Origin: Anarhynchus alexandrinus
Taxonomy: Eukaryota > Chordata > Aves > Charadriiformes > Charadriidae
DNA length: 64,000 nt
NCBI GenBank assembly: GCA_008711295.1
Contig: VUYV01000774.1
Location: 75,610-139,609, forward strand
Reading direction: 5' to 3'
A program made the translations under genes and the position numbers. The notes beneath the pieces are model-generated. The model had not been told where the DNA came from, did not search any database, and saw only the letters and a list, made by a program, of their open reading frames with translations. Positions 23,807 to 38,035 of the stretch are shown here, piece by piece; position 1 is the first letter of the stretch; the number at the start of each line of letters is the position of its first letter.

Positions 23807-26800
23807 ACCAAAACAACATTAGCTTTTATTCATACCAGTGAGTTCCTTTCTGCTATTCATTTTACAGATTTAGAAGGAAATTAAATTATAATATCACACC
23901 ATGTATTTTTCCATGTATTGTTAGGTCGAAACTTTAACATATCCTGCCACATTGTACTGATTTCATGCCCACACTTCATTATTTAGCTCATCAGCTATTT
24001 TCAAGCACCGAAGGGCTAAGATAAGAAAAAGAACAAAAAGGATCAGTAAAAAGAACAAGGAAGGCCTAAAGACTTATGTACAATTGTAATAATGAGTCAA
24101 CAACTTGCATCTTGAAGGGAGCTATACCTAGATGGGACAAGATCAGTATTCAAAAATTTCAGAAACTAGTTGGGGCTTGAATATGTTCCTTAGATATAAC
24201 CTGTGCTGAAGAGAAGCCTAGAAGCAATGAGAATTTTGGATCCCGTTTTATGTGGGTCAAATTTTCCCCAGGAACCCATTCGGCAAGTCTGTAAAGGAGC
24301 TGAGATCAGAATTAGTATAGAGGGAAGTTCAGGAGAGTGATAAAGTCTGAAACTAGTAGCAGATGTTGTGTTCCAACAAAACTTGCTGTGATAGGAACAA
24401 GCCAGAGAAACCAGTTCTTTAGTTTAGTTTGGCCCTGTCAGTCAGCAAAAATGTGATAGAGAGGGAGCCTAAAGCCAGATTTTTCTTCAAGGAAATAGGA
24501 AATAGTTGTTTACCTGTAAGGTGTATTGCCCTAAAACTTTATCCAATCCGGTCCAGGAGCACAGTATAGAAATCATAGTTCTGCTTTCATTCCCTCGAAT
24601 AAGTTTAATCGTTTACCTAGATGATAGCAATGCATGTGGACTATTGCAAACTAAAAAAATACAATGAAGGCAAAGCACTTCAGGTTTAATAGAAAAAGAA
24701 TGTGAAGCACATGTACTGCCTTTTTGGTAAAACTGAAGCAATTTTTTCTTCATTGCATTCTTTGCCCAGGAGAATTTTCATGTGTTGGTTTCTTTCAAAG
24801 TGAAAACCAAGCAAGGAAGCAAACAAACAAAAACTGTAGTAAAAGCAAATTTCTAGGTGCTATGTTTGGCTAAGGTTGGAAAAAAAATCTTAGTCAAAGC
24901 AAGACTTTAACGATTCAAATGATTTCAAATATTCTGGTGGAGTCTGCAACCTTTTATAACATTTCTCGGTTATTTTTCAGTAATTATATTTTCATAGGAT
25001 TAAAAAAAATATTTTAACTATTTTTATATAGAATTAAAATAAATTCCAGCATCTAAAGTCTTGCTTTTAAGATTATTTGTATGAAATAATTAAAGCGAGC
25101 AGAATAAGTATGTGTATCTTCCCTCCAGACCTTATTCGGTCATCCTTTTCTATCAGTAAATAGTGCCTCCTATTCCTTTGCCTACAGCTAGGAAAAAATG
25201 GATTAGAAAGAAGCAGTAAATCTAAATCATATACAAAAGATGAACTGAGTACCAAAAGGAAAGTGCCAGGTCTTGTGGAGGCCAGAATTTCTACATGAAC
25301 TCAGTCAGAGATTCAGTTCTTCAGTTACTTATCTGGACTGGACACTTACAAAGATCATTGGGGAAGAATGACCCTCTCATACACACTTTCTTTCCTTTCT
25401 CTGTGCAGGCTACCTACCATGTCATCATCCACAACCATCTCAGACCATGGAGGCAGACAGAAAATATAGAGGAGAAACAGCCTAAGCCTTACATCAGACA
25501 TGCCCCAAGATGATGGCCAGCACTGCTGATTGAATAGTAAATTATTACCCCCTTGAAGCAATGAGGAAACGATGTATATGTTTTGCCCCTGAGGTGTGTC
25601 TCTGGGACATAGTACCTCCTGTGACTCCCGCTCCCATAATGAAGGTTAAACACCAACCTTTGCTTCGGGCTGTGCCCAAAGGTATAGTCTATGTTTTGGA
25701 AGCAGATTCAGGCTTTTGTGTCCGGCCTTAACTGTATACAGTCAGCCAAGATACTGAGTGTATCAATGGAGGCCCTGTCCTCCGTTGTAGTGGTGCTAGG
25801 CAAAGGCTGACCAGTATACATATATTCCTGAATCAGTTTTGCATTGTGGCTAAAATGTTGAGGTTTCTGGGGCTCTAGTTTCATAAAGATGCAGGTGACA
25901 TTTAATTTCACTGCAAATTTTTGTTGCTGCTTTTGCCTTCCCAGAGGTTGGCTGAGCTTTGAATCTCAATGAGGCAGATAACCAATGCAAAATGACAATG
26001 AGTAGAATGGGCTGCAGGAAACTTTCAGTTTATGAGTCTTATCCTCTGTATATTCATTAAAGTATTCATGATTTGGGTGATGGTCTTTCGATCCTATTCT
26101 GCTTTGTGGAGGCTAAATGGATTTTTGTATCTAGACTTTTCCAATATTCTCTCAGATTTGAACTTGGCTGCTAATGTGTCTCAGGGCCATTATATAGTGT
26201 TGGTACTTACTATATCACACATGTGGAAAATGCTTCTAGGAGTGTTTGATTGACTCTATATGTGACCAAAAAAAGCTCTAAAATAATGTGAATACATTCT
26301 AACAGTAGTATTTGTTACTTAGGGTATTCAGTAAATATTACTTGTTTGCCATAATTTTCTACAAGGTTTCTGTGGTGCATTTCTACATTATATGAATTTT
26401 ACAGTGCAAAATATGTCTGCCTTAAACTAGGAAGCATGTATAGGCTTCTCACTTGCTTCAGGACTGATTTCATACTGCTAATTCTGTATTTCAAGTCTAC
26501 TTGATGGCTTGGCACAGTCATTAGGAAGTCCTACATCTTATTATCTGCAGTATCACTAGCAATTTGCTGGACATCCTGAGCTGACGGTCACTGGAGGCAA
26601 TAGTGTGAAGGCCAGTACCTGATGAAATACCCTATATTTTTCAGTTTGTGTGTCTCCACCAGGCTAAGTTGTTAAACTTTGGGGCACATTGTAAATCTTT
26701 TTCTTCAGGAAGTAGGGTTGAGAGGATTTCAGATAACCTCATATCTTCCTGTATTAACAATCAAGGAACTTACAGGATACAAACAGATATGACTAATATT

Positions 26801-29800
26801 GAAATCAGCAGTCCAGACCTTCCTGAAAGTGGTTATTAAGCCTCCACACATGCATACTACTTCAGTTAGTTTATTCAGAGAGATTCCCAGGTAAGAGCCA
26901 AAGGTCATAAAATGGCCCTTTGCTCTCCCTGGTTTATGATAGTCTAAGGCCAATAGAACTCCCTGGTTCATCAGAAATATCAGTATTTTCATGTCCTGAA
27001 ATACAGAAGGTCATGAAGTGTTAAACAATTACGCACAGTGGTAGGTGATAGTGCAAGAAGAGAGACATGTTCCTGATGGGTTAATATCCCTACACTAGTC
27101 TATTACAGCAGCTGGAGAGCAATTTCCTATTTTGGTTTGGCTGTGGTTACTAATATCCCCATTTTTTTTTCTGGTCTGTCTCACTTTGATGTCAAAATAA
27201 TTATTAAACAACTAAGTGCCCCAGTTGGCAACTGTTCTTTATAGGAAGTCTGCACACAAATATAGAAGCCTTGGAGTGAATGACAAGTAAGTATACCTTG
27301 TATCAGTTTGTGCAAACTTGCTAATAATTGGCAAATTTGCCAACAGAAGCCCACAGAAAAAAAAACTTGTTAATCGTCTGATAATAATCCTGTCACAAGG
27401 AAGAGTGTGTATGTGTCTACGAAGTGTAACTTTTTAAAAGTGACCCACTCCACAAGATCCTTCATAACAGTTAAATGTGGTTTAACAACAAAACCACTAT
27501 GGTTTAATGTCCTCCTTTGGTAAATTACTGGCCAATAACTAACACCTACTGAAAGAACACATTGCATCTGTGAATCTTTATTCAGGGGTCTGTGTACTAA
27601 CTTTAAGAAATGCAGTTATGTGTTTTGTCTGGTTTCTGTGGGTTTTTTTGTTCCTGTAGAAATAATGCACTGAAGTATTTTTCCTTCTGGGCATAGTATA
27701 AAGGCAATCCTGTATGTTCCACACAAGTGATTCCCACTTGCTTGTTTACGAGTGGTTCACAGGAGCATGACACGTGGGCACTAAAGGTGAAATATAGCAC
27801 AGGGCTGAAATAGACTCTACACTTGTACCACAGAATACACTTCTGCTGTCTGCACCAAACTTTGCCACAAACAGATGCGCTGAGGACCACAGTGCAGGAA
27901 CACAGTGAGAATTCTGAATGGCATTAGCTGATCTTGTTTGTTTGGCCTTGCAAGCCAGAAAGTGGTGGCAGCAGCCCTGGAGCAGTGTAAGGTGAGGACG
28001 CATAGTAGGAAACTGTTCCCAGTGAGATGCAGAACACTGGCAAATTTTTCCAAGGGGCAAAATTAGACTCAGAAACCACAGCCTGAAGCAGAGCTGACTG
28101 TTACATCATGTTCCAAAGCAAGCAGCTGTGTGTTTTTTCTGTCTGAAAGTAATTTTTTTTCCTTTTTCTATTTGCAAATGTGTAGGGAAAACACTCACTG
28201 GTATTCCTGTGTATCTGTTCTACAGTTTGAGAAAATGCTTTTCCCTCCTAGCTGCAGATTCCCCCAGTATACCTACATATGTCAAGAAACTTTTATGTTA
28301 TTACTTGAAGGTAAAGATTTGAGTGTAGCTGAACACCAAGATCAGTGTGCTTTAAGTCATCTAGGCTTATAGGAGCCAAATGACTTCACTTGAAGTTATT
28401 TCAATCAAAATCTCAGTCCAATTAGAATATTTCCACCATATCCATCTAAAGTTATGTTAAACAATATATTGACTTAGATTGTGGTCATTTGAGCTGTTAT
28501 TGTGTTAAAGCAACAGGAGGCAAATATTACTACTGAAAAGGGTTTAAGTGCATGGTTCTTAGTGGTCTTTGATTTCTGTTGTAGCAGACCATGTACGCAC
28601 CTCACTTTCTTCAGTGGCAGTAATTTCTTTATCTACACTTATGGTTCAAAATTCTGACTTGACTATATCCTCAGATGAGTAGGAGGGCATCAGAGTTTCA
28701 GGAGCAACAACGTTTGCCTCTGGAAAAGCAAAAACATACTACAAGCTTTGCCTCAGGAAATTTAAGCTAGTTTTAAAATGAAAAGCCAGTAGACTGAAAT
28801 GAATAGGTGAACAGTGACTAGCGTGTACCTGTATTTAGTATTATTTATGCTATAAGACCCCTTTTTATTTGACCAATGAGTAATAGAAGGAAAGATAATA
28901 TGAATTTTCTAATGTTATTGTTTTCATCGGAATTTTCAGTTTTAAAAATTTTAATGATCATATAAAATACTTCCTATTGTTGCCTTGATCCTTTCATTAT
29001 ATATGTCACATTGTTCAAGAAAACAGGAATGTTCTTGTCTAGAAATGTTTTACTAATGTTATTTTTTCTGTTCAAAAACGTCTACCTGACAAGACCAGAT
29101 TGTTGGAGGGCTGCAATACTCAGCTATGCAATTTAAACTATTCTGGGAGTGGCGGCTAAGAAGAGTTTGAACAACAAATTCTATTAAAGTTCTCATGGCT
29201 ATGACTAAACCAGCTGAGAAATCCAAAATAAAAGTAAACTCTTCACAAAATTCAATGAAGCGTGCTAATGGGACAGCTGAATTAACTTGCTTTCATTAAT
29301 AGCTGCTTTTAATGGGCTACTGAGCCACCCTACATGTGAATGACAGCTGTAGAAGACAGCTGCTGTTGTCAGCAGAGCCTAATTGCCTAATGCAGACAAA
29401 AGCAATTAAATTCCAGCTTCTGACACAGATGCAAATTCCTTTTCAGTGTATATCATGGGGGAAGTAAAAGTTCTTCAGTGTCACTCCAGAACTGTGGGGG
29501 GAGGTAAAACAGAGGAGAAAGACAGTATGGCAATGGTATAATAGCTGATAAGAAATCAAGGACTGGAAAATTCAGTAAGAAGCCATTTTCCTATAGCATA
29601 CAACATCATGAAGATTCACCCTCTTGAAACTAATGGAATTACAGTAAGTTAAAATTAATATAAATGAGAAAGAATCAAAACTGTATGTATTGACTTTCGA
29701 AGCAGACTTTCCTTGCAGTAGAATACTAATAGCAGTATGTTACTTTTCCTGCTAGCAGAATACTAGTTTTATCTTAATGGATTTTGCCTTCACCTTAAAA

Positions 29801-32333
29801 AGAAAGTGTGATTTCTTGGGTCCTAAGAGAGTTTGCTCTGATGGCATGATTCATCAAATCTACAAAGATATGCACTTTCTCTTTTACACAGATGAGAAAG
29901 TAAAAATCTGCCAAATAAGAGAATTTTGGTTATTTGTCTCCCCCATCAAAGTCTGATAATGTGTGCTCCTTCAGGTGTACAACTGTAATAACTGGACAAC
30001 ACTATCATAAATCTTACAGTGAAAGGGGAGCAACTGCAAAAAAGATTTCTTCCTGTTGCGCCTGCCTCTGTTCTTAGCTTCACTTTCTAGCATTACAAAA
30101 TCCACCATCACTGACCTACTGTGAGACAAGAGGTTCATTCCAGATATAAGAATCAGTATAGATCTGAGAAAGAAAAGCATTGGTTCCCAGTAAAATAAAA
30201 TTGTGAAGAGGCATCAAGACACAAAGCATGTGCTGGAACCATGGCCTTATGTCCAGCTTACTACACACAACTCTTTCTATTTCAGGACATTTCCTTGCCA
30301 TTCCACATAAAAATAACTCATCCAGAGTCTCACTGTGCTCTTCTTTGGCCCTGAGCTCACCATACCCCTGTTTTTCATCTTGGGTTTTTTCAATTTTCTT
30401 CATTACTCACACTGTGGCTTCCCTTAATACCTAAAAACAGGGTCTCTGACCTTCCCTCATTCGTATCTTCTCTCATTATTAGAATTTTTGTAAATGAGCA
30501 TCCTATGGTTACACCTTGACAGTGAAAGCTGGGGCCATTCATGCTAAGAACTTTCCCTAAATCTTGGGAAGTGAGAAAGTAAGAATAATTGTATTCAGTC
30601 ACATATATCCAGGCTGACAAAACCACTGAAAGCCCTGTGAGTCTAATCTCCCTTTCCACACTGGGGATCCTGAAGTGTTAGTATAGGTTTCATGGGTCTG
30701 TGGCTTCTGAGCAGCCTGCACACTGGGTCTACCCTGAGAGCAAGTGTTGATTCCCACCTAGGTTGCTGCAATTGCCCAGAGAAATTGTCATTCCTGTCAA
30801 TACTGATAAATAATTTATTAGAAGACTACTGACAGCTACACAAACTTTAAATTTCCTGAGCAGCTGCAGAGCACCTGGGGCACTTTCCTTAGAATTTCGT
30901 GTTCTGAAAATGCAACTAACTAAATAAAATGTCAGACTTTTCAGACCAAATGTAAACAAGAGTAAGCAAACCCTGCTTTACAGTGAACTTGACAACTCCT
31001 TGTACTTCACACCTCCTTCAGCATGGACTGCATTTTAGTAGACATAGTCTACACACCAACTTTTTGAAATTAACTCAGTCTCTGATATGTTAAACCTTAA
31101 CTCACCTCTTTTTTCATATGTTACTGTACCAGAATAATGAGTTGTACTTGAATCGAGACCTATTGTAAATTGGAAGAATTTGAGATGTGTGTCAGGGGAT
31201 TAACAACCTGAATTAATACAATGTAAGTTTGTTTTCCATATATTTCTGTTCCTATTGATCAGTGTAATTTCATTTATTGTCCCGTGTATTACAATTAATA
31301 ATACGAAAACATTGTATTCTTCTATACCCAATGGAATGATGCTGGAACACTTTGATTTCTAATTAATTGTGATTGCCAAAAATGAACTCAATACAGAGCA
31401 ATCAGTAATGTCAAGGTTTGTTGTACTTTTTTTCTTTTGAATGGAATTGTGTGGTTTCTGCTAAAACATTTCAAATATACCAGATAACAATATGACTTCT
31501 AAATTATAACATGCAGGAGGCAAAAAAATTAAAAATCCTACAAGAAACAGATCTTTTTGCTAAGTGTGTATTCCTCACTCCTCTCGAATACCTTTGGTGG
31601 GGTAGTCACTGTATTCAATTTCCTAATGCAATACAATTTTCAAAGACCCCCAAGAGGGAAAAGAATGACTAAGATTATATTGAGCTCTGTGTTTGATATA
31701 TAGGAAGTTACTCATAGCTGTAAGGAAGAACAACATGTAGAAGTGGCTTTGTTGTTGTTGCATTTGTTACATTGCCAAGATTAGAGTTTACTGAGGATTA
31801 TAGTTCAGTTTGCAAACTAAAGCAGTGTCTTATTTGATCTAAAATAAGATCATACTCTCACCAGTTCAAAAGAAAATACAAGTCGTTTTTATATAACTGT
31901 GAAACTGCAAAGAGATTTTAGCCTTTGCAAATACTGCTTCTGAAAACAAGTTTTCAGCAGATATTTTTTTTTGGTAGCAATTGATTGAAAGCTTTTGATT
32001 CATTAGAAATCAAACCTTAATCTCCCTCCTTAAGAGAAGTAAACGTATATACCGCTCCCTGGTTAAAGATGCTTTAAATTCAAATGTATTTAAATGTAAG
32101 TATAATAACTTCCAATTTAATACACCTAAAAATATGCAAGTGATATAATGTCACAGAAACTAGTCAGGGAAAGATGAAACTGTGAGCAACTGACTTAGTA
32201 ATTATGAAAGTCAGTGTTGACTAAAGCAAAGTATTTGATTGGGGAGGGGGGGATCTGAACTACCACTTATAAAATTCTAAGTAAATCCTATTGTCTTCAG
32301 GACAGGTTGTATGTGAATAGGTTTTGTCAACTC

Positions 32334-32436
32334 AAAAAAAACCCCAACCAACCAAACAACCCTGGCAAGCATGTAGCAGTAATAAGGATGCTATAGTTTG
32401 GGTTTTTTTAAAAAAAAAGGGAAAAAAAAAAAAAGA
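32334..32436. repeat. A-rich low-complexity cluster
   Basis: A run of A, then repeated CCAA units (to about 32362), and after a 40-base gap a T-run and A-runs of 9 and 13. No transposon body is attached that I can recognise. Confidence 0.75.
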
Positions 32437-33474
32437 GATAATGTATGGAAAATAATTAGAAAATTACACTAGTTGAAATTACAATCTTATTTAGAATATT
32501 TTGTTCTCTATCTGTAACTTCAGCTCACATTCTTCTCTCTTAATTGTAAGAGTATCATTGAGATAGCTAAATTATGAAAGTAGACCCCTTTAGCCTTACT
32601 TTCAATATATGAAGCATAAACAGGCATCTCCAGAAGGCAATGAATTTTTGTTTTGGAATGTCCTGAGTTTCCTTATGGACAGCCTGTGTCTTTCCATTGA
32701 ATAAAGAATGCTGAAGTGAATATGTTCCCAACTTTATTAAGGTACATAATGTAAAGTTAGATTAACCTGTATCCAAATATGAAATACCAGAGTGGTAGTT
32801 CAGAATGAGGCAACACTGAGGAAGATGGGAAGCATGAAAAAAAAAATCTTCATCTACAGAACAAGTGGAAAGAATTACATGGTTTAAGAGGAAAGTCAGT
32901 AAAAGGGTATATGGTAATTGTACATGGTAAAATAACACAGGAAATAAGGCGGAACGTTTTGTTCTTCCTATCACATAACAGGAACAAGGAAATACTCAGT
33001 GAAATTGTAGGATAATAAATTCAAAACTCATGAACAGAAAAAACCCCCTCACTCAGTCCATAATTGCAATCCTAGAAATTAGAGGTGGTAACAGCAAAGA
33101 GGTTAGCCAATGCTCATGGGTACCACATTAGTTCCAGTAAATAATAAAATCACTGGATGCTCTGTTCTGTCTTTTCATTTTTTAAGAACTCTCCAGGTTT
33201 AAATTCTTACTTATTTTATGAAAATGTCTTTTGCTTATATAGAGCCTAATTATTCCAAATAACTCAACCCCTACTGATGATTTTAGATTTTTTTTAAACT
33301 GTATTGTTCATACACTACTGTATTCTATTTCAGAAACTTTCTGACCTTTCAGAAACCTCCCCTATAATGAGAAACTGACACTGCTTACCTTATTTTTCCT
33401 TTGTTAGATTATTTTCTAGGTCATGAAGTTTCACATTAAATATTACTGATGAGCACCACTGCTGGAGCTAAATG

Positions 33475-33600
33475 GGATATTATCAGAATATAAGAAAGGT
33501 CACCCTGATTCAAACCAGTCACTTAGTTCTCTGACAGTCGTAAATACCTGGTGCCTAATAAGGAGTTCAAGAACAGGATAAGTATGCCTCTGGTATTTTT
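33475..33600. mobile_element. Probable ancient sauropsid interspersed repeat fragment
   Basis: The order of blocks AATATAAGAAAGGTCACCCTG, then ATTCAAACCAG, then CTCTGACAGTCGTAAATACC, TGGTGCCTAA and AAGAACAGGATAAGTATGCC resembles a very old repeat that is common in turtle, crocodilian and bird genomes (consensus wording from memory: an AACATAAGAA-GGCCATACTGGGTCAGACC head followed by CTCTGACAGTGG). Identity is roughly two thirds by eye. The class (SINE or LINE tail) is not established here. Confidence 0.45.
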
Positions 33601-36030
33601 TCCTGGAAGAAACCTGTGTCTTTATTGCTGGAGTTTTGTTTGAATTTTGGTTTCCAATTCCTATTACAATTTTGAGCAGCCTGGAGGTTTTGAAGGTGTC
33701 TTGGAAGTAGCTAACTGGGATTAACTTCTTTCTCCATAGATTATAGTCTAGAGAATATCAAAAGAATTCCAATTACTTACTCCCACTGAAATGATTTTGG
33801 GCTCTTTCCTCTCTCCCACAGGCTACAAACCATTATAAACATACTCCCATTGATATAACTGAAAAGTAAATATGATTTTATGAATAGTGTCTTGTATTAA
33901 TATAATCAGCTACATTATGATACACCTATTTACACATAAAGAGATTTTAATCTCTAAATTTTAATCTGTCATAATTTATTATAGGAGAGAAAGAAAAGGC
34001 ATTTGCTCAAGAGAAAAATGAGAAACAGAAATGTTTGCTAATATTTCTTGTAGGTCTATCATCATTGATAATGAAGGGTATTCAATCTTATCTAAAGATT
34101 ATAAATACCAGTATAAATAAGGAAATGATATGACAAGCAATGTGATTCATCTTTAAATCTGGTGATCAGCCTATAGTATTCAGGGATGCCGTATCCTTAT
34201 GAAGTAAGTATATCCAAATTAATTAATTAACACAATCAGATCATTTGATATACAACACAGGTATGTTTTATCTCACGCTGTTTACATTTTGATTTCTGCT
34301 ATGGTTATATATAACGACTCTGTCAAAGTGACACAACATACACATTGTGACATTATACTATCTCTTAGCAATTTGAGAGCTCCGTGCAAGTAGAGCCAGA
34401 AAGTCAAATTCTTTCCTTTGAATCATAACTATTCCTTCAGGTTCAAGAAGATCTCTGATTTAACTGAAGAATAAGAACTGTAATATGTAGCTGGTATTCA
34501 CATCTGCACTGGACACCAGTCTATAGCAGATTATATAGCCTGTGTCTGGTATGGTTGCTTACTTGCTTGCTCTAGAAGGTACTTATTACTTTAACATGGC
34601 CATGGTTATTTTCATTCCTGATCTGACATGGAGGAGTGGGATAAGGGTAGTTCTTGTGAGGTCACTAGCACAGAATACGATGGTGCAAGGTGATGATACA
34701 AACTGATTTAGGAGAAGCGAAGAGTTTATTGCCTGACCCAATGTATGGACTGTCATAGTTAGTGTACAAAGCAGTAGAGAAATCGTAACTTGTAGCTTTT
34801 GTGGTGTCTTTCAGATACAGAATACTGTTCAAGTGGCATTCTCCCTGTCTCTCTAGAACACAATTTAGGTGACATTTAATTAAAAAAAAAAAAAGTAAAA
34901 ATGGAGATGTAAAAGTAGATTAAGGAAGTTTTCAATTTGTTTAAGAGGAGAAAAAAGTAAAGCATGTGGAATGTTGGGATCATAGTTTAAAACATTTTCA
35001 GAAAGAGTAGTAAAAATTACTGAATCTCAATAAGGAAAGTATTAGATGTACTTCTCAGTGATTCCTCTTTTTACAGTAAAAGTTAAATGAATTATAAGTA
35101 ATAAGCAGAAGTAAGAGTGAAAAGTTTAATTATGCACTTTTTCCTACCTTGTGTTAATATTAATATCAAGATCAGTAAATCTGTAAATTTCTCTGGATCC
35201 TTACAGTAATGTTTGATGCTTGTTTTGCCAAGTACCTAATAACTCTACGGGTTACAGAAGGAAAAGCTGAAGCGAGGCATTTATAAGGTAAGGGACACAG
35301 GGAAAAGTAGAATTTTATTGATGCCCAGGTGTGATGTTGATTTTCCAAGTGTGGCATCATAAAAACCACTGTTGCAGGGAAAACTCTGGGAATATGTCTG
35401 TAATTTGTGAGCTACTTTGGCAAAATATTAGTGCTTTATTTATTTATTTATTTTAATTCATAGTAGGCCTACTGTTTATGATTCATTATCAAATATACTC
35501 CTGAGAGGAACACTTTTTGGCAAAAAGTCAATAGTAGACTTCTCCATTTCAAAAAAATCATGCTTTCAATGAATTAAATGAAAACCCTATATATTTTTTA
35601 ATAAAAGACCTTTTTTAAATATTAAAAACAATTCTTTATAGAATATGATAGAAAATATGGAAGATTAGGAACACAATGAAGTAAAAGCATCCTAGGTTAT
35701 TTGCTTATGTTTAAATTCAATTAAACTGCTCACCATTGCCAAAAGGGAAAGATTTTTAGGTAGACACAAGGCTTGTGTCTACTTATTGCTCTTTTCCCTG
35801 CTCTGGGACAGATGGCCCTGATTTCTCCACTTGCCCAAGCTATAGAGCTTGTTGGACCTTCAGTAGACTGCTTCAGTTTACTAACTCAGTAGAAAACTAT
35901 TCTGCTATTTTTTGCTGGGCTATGAGAATGATGTCAGGGATGGTTCTGTTGACTGTTAAAGGTTAGTGGCAATCTGCAATAGTGAAGCAGAATCAGATAC
36001 AGGCTGTGAGGCTCTCCCATTCTGATTATG
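33601..36030. other. Unassigned AT-rich flank with a TTTA microsatellite
   Basis: No gene was recognised. Four TTTA units lie at 35435-35450. A run of 12 A residues lies near 34880. Confidence 0.6.
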
Positions 36031-36450
36031 AGATCACAGACTCACATATGATTGAGGTTGGAAGGGACCTCTGGAGGTCATCTGGGCCAACCAACTTCCC
36101 TGCTCAACTAGGGTGACCTACAACTAGTTGCCCAGGATCATGTCCAGACAGCTTTTGAATATCTTGAAGGATGGAGACTCCACCACCTTTCTATGCAAGC
36201 TGTGCTAATGTTTGGCCACCCTCACAGTGAAAAACTGTATCTTGATGTTCAGAGGGAACCTCTCGTGTTTCAATTTGTGCCCACTGCCTCTTGTCCTGTC
36301 ACTGGGCACCGCTGAAAAGAGCCTGGCACCTCTTCACACCTTCCTTTCAGGTATTTTATACACAGATGAGATTCCCCCTTCTCTTCTCCAGGCTAAACAG
36401 TCCTAGCTCTCTCAGTTTTTCCTTATAGATGAGATGATCCAGTTCCTTAG
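36031..36450 (-). mobile_element. CR1 LINE, 3' end, antisense
   Basis: Read on the + strand this begins with the antisense CR1 3' UTR signature GGTTGGAAGGGACCTCTGG, then the CCAACTTCCCTGCTCAAC block. It continues through antisense RT C-terminal sequence that reads, on the minus strand, as the [15 protein letters not shown] and RFLLNIK-type CR1 ending. It lacks a clear octamer tail and has many substitutions, so it belongs to an older CR1 subfamily than the copies at 1 and 15.7 kb. Its other end, near 36450, is a plain 5' truncation. Confidence 0.9.
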
Positions 36451-37169
36451 TGTTAGGTAAGTTCTCAAAATTTCTGTTTCTTAATGATGAGATGTTATGT
36501 AAGCTCACTGTATCATTTGAAACTGCAGGCTCAGTTCATTGACAAAGCAAAACAAAGCTTGATATTTATTCTCAAGTCCAACTCCAAACTTCCTTACATA
36601 TCTGAAAATTTTATAGGAAATCACAGTTCAGCTTGGTCACAGTTCTTCAACCTGATCATAGCAACTTTTCCTGACTGTGGGGTTTACCTGAACTGTCACA
36701 AACTCTGATTTGGTTTAAAAATTCAAGTTTTATGAATGCCTGTTTTTAAATAGAATTGCTGGCTCTATGTGTGGACTACTAAATACATTAAAAATTCAAA
36801 TAGCTAAATCTATTGAGCTGACAATTTTTGAAAAATGTGAACCCAATGAAAGCTGATTTTGCTTTAACTCAGCATAAGGGTTATAAATTTTTTTAAGCCA
36901 ATAATCATGGGGGAAAATTTGCCTCATTTGTTAGCGTATACCATCCTGCAACAGCATTGCATGTTCCTTCAGACCATATGTAACTAGAAGTTTATTACGT
37001 ATAAGCAGCAGAGTTAGAGGTACAGAGATGATGTTCATATTTTAGGTCACACAAATGTTTACTACAACTTCATGCAGGAATAACACATTCTCAGTGTTCT
37101 GTTTGGCAAGGTGCTAAGCTATTGTTTGTAGACTGCAATGATCTGGGGAGACAACTACTATTGAATAAG
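36451..37169. other. Unassigned spacer between two LINE fragments
   Basis: No gene or repeat was recognised. It could be more of the eroded LINE that becomes recognisable from about 37,170. Confidence 0.5.
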
Positions 37170-38035
37170 AGGGGTGAGAAGCAGGCTGGAAGCAGGTTAC
37201 ACTTTAGGGCCTATCTTCTTTAATATTTTCATCAATGCTTTGGGCATCCACACCTGATTTGCTGATGATGCAAAGATTGGAGTTGCCATCCATACAGAGG
37301 AAGATTGTATTGAAAGGACATGATGACACTGAGAACTCAAGTAATATTAACATAAAGAAATCCATGCTATGAAATGAAAGATCATACAATAGCAAAAAAA
37401 AAATCATCAGTAAGTTAGAAGCTCATTCATTGCGAATTAGTGGAAACGAATAGGAGTTGGGTATATCACTTGATTTCAGGATGAGTATTGTGATGGGTTC
37501 TGGGATGTAGCCATTAAAAACAAATACCATTCTGGTGTGTTTCAGGCCATATGCTTCAGAGCTGATAAGGAAGTTTGTTGCCAGCCTACAAGGTTTAATA
37601 AAACCTCACTTGTGTGTGTCCTGGTGAGCTCTGTTCAAGAAAGATTAATTCAAGCTTCTTTTCAAAGAAGGACTGCTCAGGTTGTTAGGGAAAGGCGAGC
37701 CTGTTATATAGATGCAGACTAGCTTAGGTTAACCTAGGTTAGGTTAAAAGGAATACTGGGAGAGGGTATGAGTACTTTTATAGGGTAAAAAAGATCAGAA
37801 GAAGAAACAACGGTAAAGGACAATGCTCACACAAGAATAAATAGGTTGTGAACTTTGTGATGAAATTTAGGCTAGAAATTATATGAATATTTCTAACCAG
37901 CAGAAAGTATTTGAGATATCAATGTCAAGACAATGTACGGTAAATTTATGCAGGAAATACACCATGTGATGCCTGTAATCCCAGGAGACTGGATTTAGTG
38001 ACCAGGGCAGCCCTCATAGTCTCATCTTCCTATAT
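37170..38035 (+). mobile_element. Ancient, heavily eroded CR1-superfamily LINE (RT C-terminus and 3' UTR)
   Basis: Eroded blocks occur in the right order for a CR1/L3-type reverse transcriptase. First comes a PIFFNIFINAL-like block (about 37213-37243), then FADDAKIGV at about 37258-37290, then VAIKNKYHSGVFQ-like and IRKFVAS-like blocks (37510-37590), then a CVLVSSVQERL-like equivalent of the HLEYCVQFW stretch. Near 37820-37905 the DNA reads GGACAATGCTCACACAAGAA, then AAATTTAGGCTAGAAATTA, which are the LKDNxGTRTN and KFRLEI codons of old amniote CR1 copies. The end near 37990-38035 (GACTGGATTTAGTGACC, then CTTCCTAT) fits the 3' UTR. Many indels break every frame. This is a fossil much older than the other CR1 copies. 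Confidence 0.7.
37724..37747. repeat. TTAGGTT cluster with 12-bp palindrome
   Basis: TAGGTTAACCTA at 37725-37736 is a perfect palindrome. Two further direct copies of TAGGTTA-like units follow. It lies inside the ancient LINE fossil and looks like a local duplication, not a telomeric repeat (which would be TTAGGG). Confidence 0.7.

Larger units (their letters stand above)
18030..33474. other. Unassigned AT-rich flank
   Basis: About 15 kb with no recognisable gene or young transposon. It contains small simple repeats (listed separately) and one minus-strand reading frame broken by a single stop (19531-20037). Nothing else stood out on either strand. Confidence 0.55.

Noticed and set aside
37724..37747. 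Interstitial telomere-like sequence
   Set aside because: The units are TTAGGTT or TAGGTTA, not TTAGGG, and they lie inside an eroded LINE.
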